A stretch of 64,000 nt of DNA from Latilactobacillus sakei (GCA_002953655.1 CP025839.1:62001-126000), one strand, 5' to 3'. Numbered from the stretch's first letter, positions 43,480 to 52,668 are shown. Made by a program: numbers and translations. The notes: a model not told the origin generated them from the sequence alone.

Positions 43480-44934
43480 GTGGAAATCCATAATGAATTT
43501 CTAGATTTGAATTATCGTTATCAATATTATTTGTTGGAATTGGTCGCAGATCATGGTGATTACTATCTAACGGTGAACCGCGCGATGAAGTTGTTGGGCT
43601 TATCTAAGTTTAAGCTTAGCCAATATGTGGAGACAGTTAATGCGGATTTAGCGGTGGTCAGTCCTGATAGTTACCTAAGAATTAACGGGGATGGGATCTT
43701 CGAAAGCGGTCATATTAGTGAATCAATCGTTCGTAAAATTCGACTCGACTACTTACAGCAATCTAACTTATTCAAGATGTTTGAATTTAGTTTATTGAAT
43801 CCAGGCAAAAACGAAACCACTGACTTTTGTGACGCCCTATTCATTGGGAAAACTAAATTTTATGAATTACGGAAGGAAATGGCGGAAGTTGCGGATCACT
43901 TTAACCTCCAATTTAAAAAGAATCAGTTGGTTGGTCCTGAAATGCAGATTCGTCAGTTTATTTTTGAAATTTATTATAGTTATTTTAATGGGATTGAAAA
44001 ACCGTTGGCGATATTCCAAGAGAGCGTCGATCAGATGTTAGCGACGCTGGGAAATCAATTTCAGATTAATTTATTACCCACCACAGTGACGAAGATAGAA
44101 ATTTACCTTAAGGTTCAATCCTTACGATTACGCGGGAAAAATGATCTCACTGAACACTTGTTAGATCCTGACTTTAAGCTGCAACAGGCGCCGTTATGGC
44201 AACCAGTGCTGGACATGTTAACGACTAATTATCAGCTTTTGCGAGTACCATTAGAAGTGGAAGCAGAAGGTTTGCTGACGTTCTTATTTACTGAAAGTTA
44301 CGTCCCACTTGAAATTGACTATTTAGCCCCCAATCTTAGAAATGGCGTCGCCCAAAAGACCAGCCAATTCGTTGATAAAGTTGAAAATATGCTGATGAAA
44401 GATGAAGCACATAGCCCCCAATCGCAAAGGGTTTTAGCTAATTTGGCTCATGATTTAGATCAAATTCACACGAAACATTTAACCTTTTATACAGAACCGA
44501 CAACGTTTATTGATGAACAACAATTGACCTATTTTGCAGAAGCTAACCCGCTATTTCATCAAATTATTTTATTATTCACCACCAAGCAAGAAACGGATTT
44601 AGATTGGCGGAAACAAGCCAGTTTGTATTATGATTATATGTTTGCGTGCATCGAAAATATTCCGCTTGAAATACTAAAAGATCGCGTTTATATTTGTGTG
44701 GATTTCTCACAGGGCAAACTTTATAATCAATATATGAAGAAAACAGTCAACTACTTTAACAATCTGAATATCGAAGTGCAAACGACCGTTGATGAACGGA
44801 CGGATCTTTATCTATCTGATTTTTATTCAAGCACGTTGACCTGCGAACAATTAATTTGGAAAAATCCGCCTACTATTTTGAACTGGCAACAATTTGGGGA
44901 TCTAGTGGTCGCGATTAAGAAGGGGAAACTATGA
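43480..44934 (+). CDS. Mga-like (PRD-type) transcriptional regulator
   Basis: 484 residues. N-terminal helix-turn-helix (about 20-65), a second Mga-type HTH near 105-145 (DALFIGKTKFYELRKEMAEV), a long helical PRD-like middle and a C-terminal EIIB-like segment (VYICVDFSQGKLYNQY onward). Mga/AtxA-type proteins control surface virulence or adhesion genes in response to sugar phosphotransferase signals. GTG 43480 follows TGGAGG. The stop overlaps the next start (ATGA), so it is coupled to a secreted protein gene. Confidence 0.8.
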   Translation: MEIHNEFLDLNYRYQYYLLELVADHGDYYLTVNRAMKLLGLSKFKLSQYVETVNADLAVVSPDSYLRINGDGIFESGHISESIVRKIRLDYLQQSNLFKMFEFSLLNPGKNETTDFCDALFIGKTKFYELRKEMAEVADHFNLQFKKNQLVGPEMQIRQFIFEIYYSYFNGIEKPLAIFQESVDQMLATLGNQFQINLLPTTVTKIEIYLKVQSLRLRGKNDLTEHLLDPDFKLQQAPLWQPVLDMLTTNYQLLRVPLEVEAEGLLTFLFTESYVPLEIDYLAPNLRNGVAQKTSQFVDKVENMLMKDEAHSPQSQRVLANLAHDLDQIHTKHLTFYTEPTTFIDEQQLTYFAEANPLFHQIILLFTTKQETDLDWRKQASLYYDYMFACIENIPLEILKDRVYICVDFSQGKLYNQYMKKTVNYFNNLNIEVQTTVDERTDLYLSDFYSSTLTCEQLIWKNPPTILNWQQFGDLVVAIKKGKL

Positions 44935-45662
44935 AATCAGGCAAACAAATCCTCGCCCTAACAATTCTTAGTTTAGGCGTTTACCGTTTTTCACAAACAT
45001 TTTTGGTGCAGCAAGTTCAAAAAGTATCAGCAGCCGATACCGCTGTTGGTAAAGAGAACTCGAATGCTTTAACGGGCAACGAATTGAATATTACAGTCAA
45101 GAACTATCCCACTAAGACAATCGAGTCATCATCAGATTCGTCATCTTCAAGTTCGTCTGTTCAAGTGGAGCAGCCGGTCTCAAAGACACAGCCCGCCCAA
45201 CAGACAACTAATCAATCGCCAGTAACGGCGCAACAAGTACCTGCAACGCAACAAGATACCCATGAGACAAACGGTGCGGCGCAACAGCCGACTAATACAA
45301 GCGATAAAACAACGGCGCTAGAGGCTAGTGAACAAACTGTTCAGAACCAAGCTGAAACGACCGAATTAACAAAAACAACTACTTCAAAAAGTGTCAATAA
45401 ACACGCTAAAAAAGCGATTAAAAAACACGCCAAAACAACGAAGCATGAACAAGAAACACAACAAGGGCAAGGTAATGCAAATCAGGATCGACATCAAGCT
45501 GATTTTCTCAAACACCATGCTCAGGTTGAAAAAGATATTGCAATGTTTCAACAAAGTATGAGCCCGAATACACCATCTGGTGGTGCCACAACTCAAGTCG
45601 GTGCCATCTTTGGTGCATTAGCAGGACAAGGGGTCTACGCTGTTCAAGACGAAATAGAATGA
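44931..45662 (+). CDS. Secreted low-complexity protein of the SpaA operon
   Basis: 243 residues. N-terminal signal sequence (cleavage likely near KVSAADT, about 33-36), then Ser/Gln/Thr-rich sequence, a Lys/His-rich basic block (about 155-180), and a conserved-looking end GGATTQVGAIFGALAGQGVYA followed by an acidic tail. No anchor motif. Overlaps the Mga-like gene by 4 bases and precedes the SpaA protein by 10. Unknown role; possibly a partner of the SpaA protein. Confidence 0.65.
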   Translation: MKSGKQILALTILSLGVYRFSQTFLVQQVQKVSAADTAVGKENSNALTGNELNITVKNYPTKTIESSSDSSSSSSSVQVEQPVSKTQPAQQTTNQSPVTAQQVPATQQDTHETNGAAQQPTNTSDKTTALEASEQTVQNQAETTELTKTTTSKSVNKHAKKAIKKHAKTTKHEQETQQGQGNANQDRHQADFLKHHAQVEKDIAMFQQSMSPNTPSGGATTQVGAIFGALAGQGVYAVQDEIE

Positions 45663-45672
45663 GGTGATAGAA

Positions 45673-48600
45673 TTGAAGCAACAGCATTATTTTCGGAAAT
45701 TAACAGTTATTTTGACAGTTGTTAGCTTAATGCTGAGCCTTTTAGATGTAGCGGCACTAGCAACAACAACTGATACTAAGAAACAATCTCCAATCGACTC
45801 TTTTGTCATTCGTGGGATTGACGATAATAAGCAGGCTGTTCCCAATGCTAAAATCAATTTGAAGTCGGTGAATGGTAAATACAACTATACATTAAGTTCT
45901 GACAATCGAGGTTTTTTTAAGACAGTTATTGATACATTGACTGGCCACACGGTGAGTGGCATTATGCCGGGGCAATATCACGTCAGTTCAGTTATAGACC
46001 CAACCGGTTATCGATTAACTCAGCCAGATGAATTGATTGAAATTAAGGAGAATGGTGATAACCTGTATCACCTATATTATACGGATGCCAGACAGGGGAA
46101 TTTAGTTGTAAAGACCCAATTGCAAGATGGGACCCCTGTCTCCAATGTGGTTTTGATGGCAGTCAATCAGAAAACAAGTGAGAGTTATATTGGACCAGCT
46201 AGTGATGAGAACGGTTGGGCAGAATTGACGTTGCCGGCTGGACGTTATCAACTAAAAGTAGTTTCCCATCCGGAGGGCAGTGAGGCTCAGTGGGCGCCAA
46301 CAGTTACCGTTAGTGCTAATCAATCTTTGACGACGACGGTAGTTTTTGCTAAGACTAGTGGCCAAATCACAACTACTGTAACGGATCAGACAACAGGTGC
46401 ACCGCTTAAAGGTGTTCAACTGCAAATGCATTCGGATAAAGATAAGACGTACGAAAAAATAGGGACAACGGATGATCACGGTCAGGTAACTTGGACCAGT
46501 GTGCCAACAGGAGATTATCGGGTAATAGTTGCGAAAATGTTACCTAACTACCGGATTGTGGGTGCTAATGATCAAGTCGTAACAGTCACTAAAGATGAAA
46601 CGGCCCAAGCGACGTTTAAGGCAATTAGTGAGTCTAAAACTCTCAAGATTAAGAGCCTCTCAGAATCAGGGATAGCAATACCGCATGTACGTTATCAAAT
46701 TACGACGATGGCTAATGAACAACAGCGGACTGTCCAAACTGATGATAATGGGCAAGTAGCAATTGGTGAATTACCAGCAGGTCGCTATCAAGTTCGGGAA
46801 GTCAAGGTCCCAGATGGCTATCAATTAGCTGATATTTCCCAGGAAATAACGCTCAATCAAGCGACAACTGATATTTCATTTATTCATCAGATAGAACGGA
46901 CTGATACTAGTCATGACGTTACTTTGAAGGCCGCTGACGCGCAAGGTAAACCATTGGCAGGCGTTCGTTTAAAACTCAAGCGAGTGGGTTCTAAAGAAAG
47001 TTATGAGCAAACAGTGACGACCACCGCGACTGGTAAAGTAACTGTGACAGCGATTCCGGTTGGTGACTATCAAGTAACCCAAGAAACGACTGTGGTAGGC
47101 TACCAGCCAACTACGCGTGTTCAGTCGTTGACCATCAGTAATGACCACCAAAACACAGTGGATTGGCAATTGCAACGAACGGTAGCTGATGTTACTTTTA
47201 AAGTTCGTGATGCGATCACCCAGCAACCGTTGGCGAATGCCGTTTTTTCGTTAACGACAGCGATACCGGCGGATAATGGACAAACGGTCTTTATCTCACA
47301 AAAAACGAATCAAGATGGTGAAGTAACAGTAAGCCAGGTCCCAACAGGGCAAATGACCTATCAACAAACCGCGACCACTGAGGGGTATGAACCGCTAACG
47401 ACAGTTCAAACCGCAAATGTGGGCGCGAATGGTGCTCAGAATACCGAATTGATCGTTGAAAATCAGCGTTTAAAGGTGACTGAAGAACAACAAATCATCG
47501 TGCACAAAACCAATCAACAAGGACAAGGATTGGACAATGCAGGTTTTGAATTGACAAATCTGACGACAGGGCAGAAGCAAACACAAAAAACGACTGCCGG
47601 CCAATTACGATTTACGAACTTAAAACCTGGGCGCTATCAGATTCAAGAAAGACAAGCGCCTACTGGTTATCAGTTAGATCAAACGCCACAATTTGTAACA
47701 ATTAAGGCACATGAAAGACGGCTTTATCAAGTCCGTTTTACCGACAAACGAGAAGTGACGGCGCCAATTAATCCGTTGCAAATTCGAGTTTTAGATAATC
47801 ATCTTCAAGGGGTTGCTGGGGTTTTAATCCGGTTAACGGCTGAGCAACCAGATGATCAAGGCCAAACGGTTTGGGAATTGATAACGAATCGTTTTGGGCA
47901 AATTATTTTGCCTAATGCAAGTACGGGTCACTACCGTGTTGAAGTCTTGCAAGTACCGACTGGTTATCAATTGGCGTTTGAACAAGGACAATTAGAAGTC
48001 AGTCAGTATGGTGAAAATCAGCTACAATTACAGGCTAATCGCGTTGAGATGCCATTGCAGACTTTAACGATTAATAAGATAAATCTAAAAGGGCAGCCGC
48101 TATCAGGTGCTATTTTTAAAGTCGAGTCACTCCAAACTGGGCAGGAGACTAAAGTTGAAACAGATCAAAGCGGTCGGGCGACGTTAGCACATCAAAAACC
48201 TGGGCGTTATCGCGTGACTGAAGTAAAAGCCCCACTTGGTTATCGATTAGCGTCTAGTCCAAGAATTGTGTCATTGTCTGAGAAATCACCGCGAGCAACG
48301 CAACTGACGGTAACGGATGAAGCACAGATGGGTCAGTTATTGATTAAACATACAACTCAAAAGGGCGCACCGATTGCTAAAGCGTATTTTGAGGTTAAGG
48401 ATCAAAGTGGTCGGGAAGTTGGTTATTATCAGACTGATAGTCAGGGCCAGATTAAATTAACCAAACTAGCGGTGGGCCAATATACGGTTCAAGAAATCAA
48501 GGCACCTGCTGGTTATGAGCTTAACCCAACAGTCAAGAAGGTTGTCATTACTGATCAAAAAACGGCGGTAGTTGCAATTAACGCCCAACCCCAAAAACCT

Positions 48601-49125
48601 GACGTTAAATACGGGAGCTTTTTGTTAACTGATAAGGACCAAAAAACGCAATTAGCGATTGCTGGGGCAACTTTCAGATTAGAGACGTTGACTGGCCAAG
48701 TTGTCCGCCAACAAATTATTGTAGGGGCAACTGGCCAGGTTGTGGTAGCGAACTTAGTTCCAGGTCAGTACCGGCTCGTACAAATTACAGCTGCTCCAGG
48801 GTACCAAAAACAAACTAAGCATCAAATAATTGAAATCAAACAAGCGACGCAGCTTGAACAAGTAACAATTGAAAGCCAGCAGTTACAAGGAACGGTTATC
48901 GTAAATCAAGTGGACGGTAATACGAACCAAGCGCTAGTAGGTGCGAAATACGAATTACAAGATCAAAGTGGCCGAGTTCTTATTGAAAACTTGAAGAGTG
49001 ATGAACATGGGCAGGTTCGTATTACTCATCTTGACCCGGATACCTATCGCTTAGTCCAGGTATCGGCAACCAAGGGTTATGACCCGCTTAAAAAGCCAAT
49101 CACCTTCACGATAACCAATCGCTAA
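45673..49125 (+). CDS. Anchorless secreted SpaA (Cna B-type) repeat protein
   Basis: 1150 residues from TTG 45673, seven bases after GAGGTG (a GTG at 45664 falls inside that site). Signal peptide (about 1-31), then twelve prealbumin-like SpaA/Cna-B domains, each recognisable by a G(R/D/Q)Y...GY element, such as PAGRYQVREVKVPDGYQ, PGRYQIQERQAPTGYQ and VGQYTVQEIKAPAGYE. Several keep the E(x)AP(x)GY strand that supports Lys-Asn isopeptide bonds. The chain ends at FTITNR: there is no LPXTG, no terminal helix, and no LysM, GW or WxL module. A stalk or adhesin released or bound by another route is likely. Confidence 0.88.
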   Translation: MKQQHYFRKLTVILTVVSLMLSLLDVAALATTTDTKKQSPIDSFVIRGIDDNKQAVPNAKINLKSVNGKYNYTLSSDNRGFFKTVIDTLTGHTVSGIMPGQYHVSSVIDPTGYRLTQPDELIEIKENGDNLYHLYYTDARQGNLVVKTQLQDGTPVSNVVLMAVNQKTSESYIGPASDENGWAELTLPAGRYQLKVVSHPEGSEAQWAPTVTVSANQSLTTTVVFAKTSGQITTTVTDQTTGAPLKGVQLQMHSDKDKTYEKIGTTDDHGQVTWTSVPTGDYRVIVAKMLPNYRIVGANDQVVTVTKDETAQATFKAISESKTLKIKSLSESGIAIPHVRYQITTMANEQQRTVQTDDNGQVAIGELPAGRYQVREVKVPDGYQLADISQEITLNQATTDISFIHQIERTDTSHDVTLKAADAQGKPLAGVRLKLKRVGSKESYEQTVTTTATGKVTVTAIPVGDYQVTQETTVVGYQPTTRVQSLTISNDHQNTVDWQLQRTVADVTFKVRDAITQQPLANAVFSLTTAIPADNGQTVFISQKTNQDGEVTVSQVPTGQMTYQQTATTEGYEPLTTVQTANVGANGAQNTELIVENQRLKVTEEQQIIVHKTNQQGQGLDNAGFELTNLTTGQKQTQKTTAGQLRFTNLKPGRYQIQERQAPTGYQLDQTPQFVTIKAHERRLYQVRFTDKREVTAPINPLQIRVLDNHLQGVAGVLIRLTAEQPDDQGQTVWELITNRFGQIILPNASTGHYRVEVLQVPTGYQLAFEQGQLEVSQYGENQLQLQANRVEMPLQTLTINKINLKGQPLSGAIFKVESLQTGQETKVETDQSGRATLAHQKPGRYRVTEVKAPLGYRLASSPRIVSLSEKSPRATQLTVTDEAQMGQLLIKHTTQKGAPIAKAYFEVKDQSGREVGYYQTDSQGQIKLTKLAVGQYTVQEIKAPAGYELNPTVKKVVITDQKTAVVAINAQPQKPDVKYGSFLLTDKDQKTQLAIAGATFRLETLTGQVVRQQIIVGATGQVVVANLVPGQYRLVQITAAPGYQKQTKHQIIEIKQATQLEQVTIESQQLQGTVIVNQVDGNTNQALVGAKYELQDQSGRVLIENLKSDEHGQVRITHLDPDTYRLVQVSATKGYDPLKKPITFTITNR

Positions 49126-49290
49126 TCAAACTATTACGACTTTCAAAACATTGCCGAAGCTAATGATTAATGATTGTTTCGCGATATTTTTGAAATTTGA
49201 AAAAACCCCGAGATTTATTCAGTACTTGTTAGTATAGAATAAAGATAATCAAGTAAGGTTGTTAAAGCCGAACGAAGTGGGGTTATCAAA

Positions 49291-49728
49291 ATGTCAGTAT
49301 ATTACCTAAATAGAAAAGATTCTGTAAACGAAATGATTAAGACCGTTCAAGCTGGTATGGCCAGTCTTAGTTATTTTGAACATCTAGAAGAAATTTGCCA
49401 TAACGTTAATATCAGTTTAGACGATGCTATCTTATTACAACGGATTAATGAGATGACAACTGGGCGATATGTTGATGCACAAATCGTATTTGATGCGGGA
49501 TTGGTCGAAGAAGACCTCTATCGTTTAAAGGATGCTGGCTGGCTCTTAGGCATGCGCGATAGCGAACGGACAAAACGCTACGTGATGTTAAGTCCTCGTG
49601 CGCAAAAAGCCTTAGAATCAATTTCATTGGCCTATGAACAAGATGGCCCGGTAATACCCAAAATCGATTCGACTGATATACAACGGATTATGCAAGCAGC
49701 TGACAAAGTATTTCAAAAATATCAATAA
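49291..49728 (+). CDS. Conserved hypothetical cytoplasmic protein
   Basis: 145 residues, soluble, mainly helical, with a possible winged-helix segment (about 70-105: VFDAGLVEEDLYRLKDAGWL...YVMLSPRAQKAL) reminiscent of MarR-like folds. No clear family. ATG 49291 follows GTGGGG; about 165 bp separate it from the SpaA gene, with a promoter-like TAGAAT near 49235. Confidence 0.7.
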   Translation: MSVYYLNRKDSVNEMIKTVQAGMASLSYFEHLEEICHNVNISLDDAILLQRINEMTTGRYVDAQIVFDAGLVEEDLYRLKDAGWLLGMRDSERTKRYVMLSPRAQKALESISLAYEQDGPVIPKIDSTDIQRIMQAADKVFQKYQ

Positions 49729-49730
49729 TT

Positions 49731-49775
49731 AAAAAAATAGCGTCGAAAACAATTACTGTTTTCGACGCTATTTTT
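49731..49775. terminator. Bidirectional terminator
   Basis: Perfect stem of about 19 bp with A-run and T-run between the convergent 49291 gene and hflX. Confidence 0.9.
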
Positions 49776-49778
49776 AAG

Positions 49779-51050
49779 CTATTCTTGAATATATTTTTGA
49801 ACAGCGCCTAATAAATCGGGACTGATTTGTGCTCGGATTTTGGTACCTTCTTCTTCATAACTTTGTTCCAAAATATTGGCGCGCTCACTTAAGTAAGCGA
49901 CTGCTTGGCCTTCTGTAAATGGAATAAGGAAATTAAGTGTTGGGTATTGTTCGAAGAGCTGCTTGTTGATTAAGGCAATCAAGGCATCGATGGCAACTTC
50001 ATCACGCGCCGAGTAAACGATTTGGGTACCATCGACTTCAGGATAGCGGGTGTCTGGTTTTAAGTCAGCTTTATTGTATGCTTCAATAACCGGAATATCC
50101 TTAACCCCTAAGGAATCAAGGGTTTCTTGCGTTGTTTTCATCATGTCGAGGTAGTTAGGATCTGAATAATCGACAACATGAATCAAGAGATCAGCGCCTG
50201 CAGCTTCAGCTAGGGTTGATTTAAAAGCTTGTACTAAGTGATGTGGCAACTTAGTTACGAAACCAACGGTATCACTTAATAAGAATTTTTGTTTATTGGG
50301 GAGGACGATTTCACGAACGCTTGTATCAAGGGTTGCAAATAGCATATCCTTTTCAAAAACTTGCTTTTCGGGTGTATCTGGATTCAAACGTTGTAAAATA
50401 CGGTTCATCGTTGTTGATTTACCAGCGTTAGTATAACCAACGAGGGCCACAACGGGGACGGCATTTTTAGTCCGTTGCCGGCGTTGAACCTCTTGTTGTT
50501 GATCGATTTGGGCTAATTCACCCTTTAACTTAGTAATTCGTTTCTCAATTAAACGACGATCTAATTCGAGTTGCGTTTCACCGGCCCCACGGTTAGTTGA
50601 GCCCCCGCCGCCTTGTTGATCTAGTTTATTTTCTGAAGGATGTAATCGGGGTAATTGATATTTCGCTTCGGCAATTGCAACTTGCAATTGTGCTTCTTTA
50701 GTCTTGGCACGACTAGCAAAGATTTCTAGAATCAATTGTGTTCGGTCAAGGATGCTCATCTCTAATTCTTTTTCGAGATTACGAATTTGCGATGGGGATA
50801 GTTCATCATTGACGATGATGATGTCAGCGTCAGCTTGAGCGGCTTCAGCCTTGATTTCTTGAACCTTACCTTTGCCGAAATAAGTCCGGTGACTGGCTTG
50901 GTCGATATTTTGACGTACTTCGCCAACGACTTCTAAGTTATCAGCGCGGGCTAATTCACCTAATTCACGCATAGTATAGTCAAAATTGGTTTGGCGATTG
51001 CTAACGCCAGTGATTAATACTCGTTTTTGTGCGATGGTTGTTTCTTGCAT
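49779..51050 (-). CDS. hflX: HflX ribosome-associated GTPase
   Basis: 423 residues: N-terminal HflX domain with glycine-rich linker (GGGGSTNRGAGETQ), then a G domain with GYTNAGKST (G1), DTVGFV (G3) and NKAD (G4), and a C-terminal domain. HflX splits stalled 70S ribosomes; relatives give resistance to macrolides and lincosamides or heat. ATG 51050 follows GGAGTCTC. It is transcribed with a leader of about 250 nt that has a 13-codon uORF and a terminator (see 51102-51237), pointing to ribosome-mediated attenuation. Confidence 0.95.
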   Translation of the reverse strand: MQETTIAQKRVLITGVSNRQTNFDYTMRELGELARADNLEVVGEVRQNIDQASHRTYFGKGKVQEIKAEAAQADADIIIVNDELSPSQIRNLEKELEMSILDRTQLILEIFASRAKTKEAQLQVAIAEAKYQLPRLHPSENKLDQQGGGGSTNRGAGETQLELDRRLIEKRITKLKGELAQIDQQQEVQRRQRTKNAVPVVALVGYTNAGKSTTMNRILQRLNPDTPEKQVFEKDMLFATLDTSVREIVLPNKQKFLLSDTVGFVTKLPHHLVQAFKSTLAEAAGADLLIHVVDYSDPNYLDMMKTTQETLDSLGVKDIPVIEAYNKADLKPDTRYPEVDGTQIVYSARDEVAIDALIALINKQLFEQYPTLNFLIPFTEGQAVAYLSERANILEQSYEEEGTKIRAQISPDLLGAVQKYIQE

Positions 51051-51101
51051 ATGAGACTCCTTTTTTGGTTGACTTGGTCCCTTTTAAGGGAATCTTTTAC
51101 A

Positions 51102-51129
51102 TAAAAAAAGAAGCTGGTAGGCAGCTTCT
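51102..51129 (-). terminator. Leader terminator (attenuator) of hflX
   Basis: Minus-strand stem AAGAAGCTG/CAGCTTCTT with a 4-5 base loop, followed by a seven-T tail, 52 bases before the hflX start. The upstream arm AGAAGC (51124-51129) can instead pair with GCTTCT at 51167-51172, the antiterminator. Confidence 0.8.
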
Positions 51130-51195
51130 TATCGTTAATTAGCAGTATTATAAAAATAGAGTCAATAGAAGCGCCCTTAAAAAAAGACCAAACAG

Positions 51196-51237
51196 TTATT
51201 CAATTATTAAACCTAGACGATCAAATTGAGTTGACAT
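51196..51237 (-). CDS. hflX leader peptide (uORF, 13 residues)
   Basis: Reads MSTQFDRLGLIIE then TAA, with a good ribosome site (AAAGGAG, ten bases upstream of the ATG). It lies 146 bases before hflX in the leader. Its ribosome-site sequence GGAGCG (51246-51251) can pair with the antiterminator segment CGCTTC (51168-51173), so ribosome occupancy would control folding. Too short for a function of its own; a sensor of translation stalling. Confidence 0.65.
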   Translation of the reverse strand: MSTQFDRLGLIIE

Positions 51238-51305
51238 GTTGTTGACGCTCCTTTAAAAAATCTAGTCGGTTAAAACAACTTGATTAACGGCTGTTTTCCC
51301 CGTTA

Positions 51306-51334
51306 AGTGTAACATGAAACAAATAAAAAGCCAA
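51306..51334 (-). promoter_or_regulatory. Predicted hflX promoter
   Basis: Minus strand TTGGCT (51329-51334), 17-bp spacer, TACACT (51306-51311). The -35 overlaps the terminator of the upstream dehydrogenase gene. Confidence 0.5.
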
Positions 51335-51359
51335 TCGCCAGCAAAAGACGGTTGGTTTT
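51326..51359 (-). terminator. Terminator of the iron alcohol dehydrogenase gene
   Basis: Minus strand stem beginning CCAACCGTC, ending GGCGATTGG, followed by TTTTT, seven bases after the stop codon. Confidence 0.65.
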
Positions 51360-51366
51360 ATTTAGA

Positions 51367-52536
51367 TTATTCAGCGTCATACGCCTTTTGGAAGAGGGCG
51401 ACGATTTCGGCTTTAGTTGCCTTGCGTGGGTTTGAAAAGGCATTGCCGTCTTTCAAAGCATTTTCGGCCATCATTTCGAAGTCGGCTGGGTTAGCACCGA
51501 TGGCTTTGATGCTAGTTGGAATGCCAACATCAGCTGCCATTTGACGCATACCCTTAATCGCAAGTTCAGCGGCGTCTCTTGTTGAAAGGCCATCTGTCTT
51601 TTCACCCATTGCTCGGGCAAGGTCTGCGAAACGGTCGGGACAAGCGACAATGTTGAATTCTTCAACGATTGGTAATAAGAGCGCACAGCAGACACCGTGT
51701 GGGGCATCGTATTGACCGCCTAGTTGATGGGCCATGGCGTGCACGTAACCGAGGTCGGCGTTGTTGAAAGCCATACCGGCTAACATTTCGGCTTCGCACA
51801 TTTTTGTCCGTGCTTCGATGTTATGGCCGTTGGCAACAGCTTCACGTAAGCTTTCTTCAATTAACTTAATTGCTTGGAGGCATTGACCGTCAGTAATTGC
51901 ATTGCGGTTGGTTGAGACATAGGGTTCAATGGCTTGGACAAAAGCATCCATCCCAGTTGCCGCTGTTAATTTAGCTGGCACATCTAACATCAACATCGGA
52001 TCATTAAATGAAACAAGGGGAATGTTCCGCCAAGAAACGACAACAAATTTAAGATGCGTTTCTTCATTTGTAATAACGCAGTGACGGGTTAACTCTGAGC
52101 CTGTACCGGCGGTTGTGTTGACGGCTAATAGTGGTGGTAGGGCGTTTTCCAAAGTTTCAATACCGGCTAATTTGGTAATATCATCGCCGTTAGTCAGTAA
52201 GATGCCAATCCCTTTACCACAATCATGAGCGGAACCACCACCGACAGTGATCAGACCGTCACAAGATTCTGCGAGGTATTGGGCTTTGCCAGCTTGAATA
52301 TTACGGACTTTAGGATTAGGTTCAACACCGTTGAAGATACTATATTGAATCCCAGCTTGGTCTAATGAAGCAAGTGTTTGCGCAACTGGACCATTGGGAA
52401 CACCTTCTAAAAAAGTATCAGTTACAATTAAAGGCTTAGTAATATTTAACATTTTTGTCCGCTCGCCAATTTTTTCAATGACGCCTGGGCCAAAGAAGTT
52501 AACGCTAGGCATTAAAAAATCAAAGTTTGTTTTCAT
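51367..52536 (-). CDS. Group III iron-dependent alcohol dehydrogenase (lactaldehyde/propanediol type)
   Basis: 389 residues. NAD-binding GGGSAHDCGKGI (99-110) and metal-site region 190-281. Expected ligands by alignment with FucO are Asp197, residue 201, His266 and His280; residue 201 is Gln (MDAFVQAIE) where the family has His. It reduces short aldehydes such as lactaldehyde, 3-hydroxypropanal or acetaldehyde with NADH. ATG 52536 follows AAGGAG. A cre-like site (52578-52591) precedes it. FucO and DhaT are both possible names; substrate is open. Confidence 0.88.
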   Translation of the reverse strand: MKTNFDFLMPSVNFFGPGVIEKIGERTKMLNITKPLIVTDTFLEGVPNGPVAQTLASLDQAGIQYSIFNGVEPNPKVRNIQAGKAQYLAESCDGLITVGGGSAHDCGKGIGILLTNGDDITKLAGIETLENALPPLLAVNTTAGTGSELTRHCVITNEETHLKFVVVSWRNIPLVSFNDPMLMLDVPAKLTAATGMDAFVQAIEPYVSTNRNAITDGQCLQAIKLIEESLREAVANGHNIEARTKMCEAEMLAGMAFNNADLGYVHAMAHQLGGQYDAPHGVCCALLLPIVEEFNIVACPDRFADLARAMGEKTDGLSTRDAAELAIKGMRQMAADVGIPTSIKAIGANPADFEMMAENALKDGNAFSNPRKATKAEIVALFQKAYDAE

Positions 52537-52577
52537 AATGATGGTGCTCCTTATTCTGAATTATTTCACAATTAAAT

Positions 52578-52591
52578 GGTACCGCTTTCTG
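52578..52591 (-). promoter_or_regulatory. cre-like site upstream of the alcohol dehydrogenase
   Basis: Minus strand AGAAAGCGGTACCA fits the CcpA consensus with two mismatches, about 42 bp before the start codon. Confidence 0.35.
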
Positions 52592-52668
52592 ATTGAGAAA
52601 TCATCGGACATTATTGTGAAGTTGTCCGCTCTAAGTTAAATAGCAGTTCGTGGTATTTTATGTTAGAA

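Noticed and set aside
45700-49125. SpaA domains as DNA repeats or a CRISPR-like array
   Set aside because: The repetition is at protein level with strongly diverged DNA; no identical repeats.
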